A stretch of 15,586 nucleotides of DNA from Ignavibacteria bacterium. Its GTDB lineage: Bacteria > Bacteroidota > Ignavibacteria > Kapaibacteriales > UBA4661. Below are positions 13,881-15,586 of this stretch, piece by piece. The first letter of the stretch is position 1, and every line of letters begins with the position of its first letter. The stretch covers positions 1-15,586 of the forward strand of contig JAAFHM010000050.1 of NCBI GenBank assembly GCA_013298375.1, in the 5' to 3' direction. Below the pieces are notes generated by a model. That model ran no database searches. It saw nothing but the letters and a program-made list of their open reading frames with translations, and was not told the origin of the DNA. The translations under genes were made by a program, and so were the position numbers.

Positions 13881-15239
13881 TTACAAAATTTTTCGGAATA
13901 CAGGCTTTGCAGCCTCACCGACAAGATAACGCTCAAAGCCGTCTTCTAAGCCTCGTTTGAAGAGGTCAAGAGACTCATCCATTGCAACAGCAAAAAAATC
14001 AACATCCTCGTTTGTGTGGCTGAAACACGGCACAAATGCGCCTTGGAACAGCACCCCGCGAGCAATCATTTCTTGCATCACCAATGTTCGCAAACCATTA
14101 GAAGCAGCACCATTCTTATCCTTGAACACCATAAGCGGCATCCAATTCGAGGGAATAATTTCTACCGCGTGTTGCAAACCGTGTTTCGCAATAACTTCAC
14201 GATTTTTTGCGATAAATCGGTCGCCAATGGCGTGGTTGTGCGCGACGACGTTGTGCTTGATAAATTCGTCAATCGTTGCCAAACCCGCCGCAATCGCGTG
14301 AGTTTCGCCGCCATGCGTACTCGAAATGAGGAAGAGTTTTTCCGCACCTGTTTTGCGAATACCACCGAGTTCCATCACCTCTTTTTTACCCGTCAACGCA
14401 CAGAAGGAAAAGCCATTGGCAATACCTTTGCCCCACGTGGTTAAATCCGGCTCAACGCCATATTTTACCAGTGTTCCGGGGAAGTGTGTTTTGAAGCCTG
14501 TAATCATTTCATCAATAATAAACAGCGCACCTTCGTTGTGTGCCAGCGCGATTGCCTCTTGCAAAAAGCGCTTTGGGGCTTCCTGTCCGTGCGCACAGCC
14601 GCAGCCGTTCCCGCAAGCGTTCCGCTCCGGCTCGGTGATGACCGCCGCGATTTGCCCCGGATATTGGGCAAAGAGTTCGCGGAGCGAGGTAATATCGCAG
14701 CCTTTGTACGTGACCGACAGCGACGAAAATTCTTCCGGCACACCCAGGTTACACGCCGTTTTGCCGATAAACCAATCATCAAACGAGTAAAACGGATGGT
14801 CGCCGGGGAAAGCAATCAACTTGCGCCCCGTGAAGCCTCGCGCCAATTTCACGGCTGCCGTCGTAACACTGGAGCCATTTTTGGCAAATTTTATCATATC
14901 GTGCTGTGGCACGAGCGCGAGAAATTTTTCTGCCATTTCGCCCTCAATTTGCGAAGGACGCTGGAAATTTACGCCGCGCAAAAGCTCCTCTCGAACCCGC
15001 TCTAGAACTGGTTCGTAGGCGTGTCCCAAACTGACTGATGTCAGTCCCATCGGGCAGTCGAGGTATTTGTTGCCGTCAATATCCCAGATATATGCGCCTT
15101 TGCCGTGCGAAATTGCCGTTGGAGAAAGCTGCGGGAACTGGTCGTCGCCACGTGAATAGGTATGCGCTCCGCCTGGAATAAGGTCGTGAATTTTCGCACG
15201 GTAGGCGTTGGATTTGCTGAAATTTGTGATACGTTCCAT
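13881..15239 (-). CDS. Class III PLP aminotransferase, glutamate-1-semialdehyde aminomutase type
   Basis: The 452-residue protein is a fold-type I, class III PLP enzyme: IPGGAHTYSRGDDQF at the N terminus, GAYIWDIDGNKYLDC, NGSSVTTAAVKLAR for cofactor phosphate binding, Asp243-Glu244 in FIIDEMITGF under the pyridine ring, and Schiff-base Lys271 in TTWGKGIANG. The motif and length are close to HemL. However, HemL usually has YGKIIGGG around its Lys, and genes of this kind in glycan clusters act on other amino or keto sugars or small acids. A cysteine cluster CGNGCGC (Cys209, Cys213, Cys215) is unusual for the family. The ATG at 15239 is preferred to an upstream TTG. The context in an amidino-sugar operon beside a cytidylyltransferase favours glycan biosynthesis; the substrate is not known. 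Confidence 0.85.
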   Translation of the reverse strand: MERITNFSKSNAYRAKIHDLIPGGAHTYSRGDDQFPQLSPTAISHGKGAYIWDIDGNKYLDCPMGLTSVSLGHAYEPVLERVREELLRGVNFQRPSQIEGEMAEKFLALVPQHDMIKFAKNGSSVTTAAVKLARGFTGRKLIAFPGDHPFYSFDDWFIGKTACNLGVPEEFSSLSVTYKGCDITSLRELFAQYPGQIAAVITEPERNACGNGCGCAHGQEAPKRFLQEAIALAHNEGALFIIDEMITGFKTHFPGTLVKYGVEPDLTTWGKGIANGFSFCALTGKKEVMELGGIRKTGAEKLFLISSTHGGETHAIAAGLATIDEFIKHNVVAHNHAIGDRFIAKNREVIAKHGLQHAVEIIPSNWMPLMVFKDKNGAASNGLRTLVMQEMIARGVLFQGAFVPCFSHTNEDVDFFAVAMDESLDLFKRGLEDGFERYLVGEAAKPVFRKIL

Positions 15240-15277
15240 AGAAAGAATAAAGGACAAAAATGCAACGGTAGGCCCGC

Positions 15278-15586
15278 TTACAAGCGCGGCATATAGTCAT
15301 GTTGCAAGGATGAAAAATAGCGTTCTTTTTTGGCGAAGCCGCTTGTATCGGCGGCTTCCAAGAGGTTTTTATCAGTGGTCAATAACTCTAATATCTCCTG
15401 CATGGTAAAACGGGGATTCTGTTCACGGATGTGATTCATTTCCAGTCGTTGAATGACGCGATTCAAAAAGGCATAATCTTCGGGCGTATCCAATGTCCAT
15501 CGCATTTTGCTGAAATCTTGGTCATTGGCAACATTGGCTAGCGTAAAAAGTTTCGGATGATTCCGAATATAGAGTGTAACGTGTTC
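15278..15586 (-). CDS. SpsF-type cytidylyltransferase, C-terminal part (5' end outside the window)
   Basis: Only the last 102 residues are visible; the frame is open to the window edge. The fragment begins EHVTLYIRNHP and contains RWTLDTPEDYAFL, the signature end of SpsF and CMP-sugar synthetase-like nucleotidyltransferases, where the Asp binds the metal near the sugar substrate. Family members load CMP onto acidic sugars for surface polysaccharide or glycoprotein synthesis. The catalytic N-terminal nucleotide-binding loop is upstream and cannot be inspected. It ends 38 bases before the aminotransferase start and probably shares its transcript. The ATG at 15505 is internal and not the start. 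Confidence 0.82.
   Translation of the reverse strand, partial: EHVTLYIRNHPKLFTLANVANDQDFSKMRWTLDTPEDYAFLNRVIQRLEMNHIREQNPRFTMQEILELLTTDKNLLEAADTSGFAKKERYFSSLQHDYMPRL

Overview
The window reads as a chromosomal stretch of a Gram-negative bacterium, most plausibly from the Bacteroidota/Chlorobiota (FCB) side. The evidence is indirect: several strong genes (tatA, tatB, gatA, hemW, nhaA) start at ATGs with no Shine-Dalgarno sequence and A/T-rich leaders, the secreted protein has a signal peptide ending in FAQ, and a separate tatA/tatB pair is present. No rRNA or tRNA is visible, so the placement is tentative.

Region 1 (1-8540) is mostly housekeeping and mostly on the + strand. It opens with the 3' part of a HAD-family hydrolase. 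A convergent minus-strand DoxX/MauE-like membrane protein follows, with a hairpin repeat between the two and a 16-bp palindrome just upstream of the DoxX start. Then come recA, tatA, tatB, gatA and hemW, all in one direction, then a secreted protein of unknown function and the Na+/H+ antiporter nhaA. Structured intergenic hairpins lie after gatA, after hemW and in front of nhaA.

Region 2 (8552-15586) lies entirely on the minus strand, converges on nhaA with only 11 bases between the stops, and looks like one long operon for a modified surface sugar. In transcription order it holds: the end of a SpsF-type cytidylyltransferase, a class III PLP aminotransferase of the glutamate-1-semialdehyde aminomutase type, a retropepsin-like aspartic protease, a possible 33-residue microprotein, an N-acetyl sugar amidotransferase (WbpG/WbuX/PseA type), a heptad-repeat coiled-coil protein, a HisH-type glutaminase, an antitoxin-toxin pair, a small multi-pass membrane protein, a 2TM-domain protein and a HisF-type protein.

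The amidotransferase, HisH and HisF proteins together match the three-protein machine known from O-antigen and flagellin glycan clusters. In it, ammonia released from glutamine by HisH is channelled through HisF and used to turn an N-acetyl group of a sugar into an acetamidino group. HisF here keeps the ammonia-gate residues but has Gln where histidine-pathway HisF has catalytic Asp11, which argues against a histidine-biosynthesis role. The SpsF-type protein and aminotransferase suggest the substrate is a CMP-activated amino sugar, possibly a nonulosonic acid; this is inferred from gene content. The most unusual feature is that the triad is split: hisH and hisF are separated by four genes, including a toxin-antitoxin pair coupled by ATGA overlaps to hisH and to each other.
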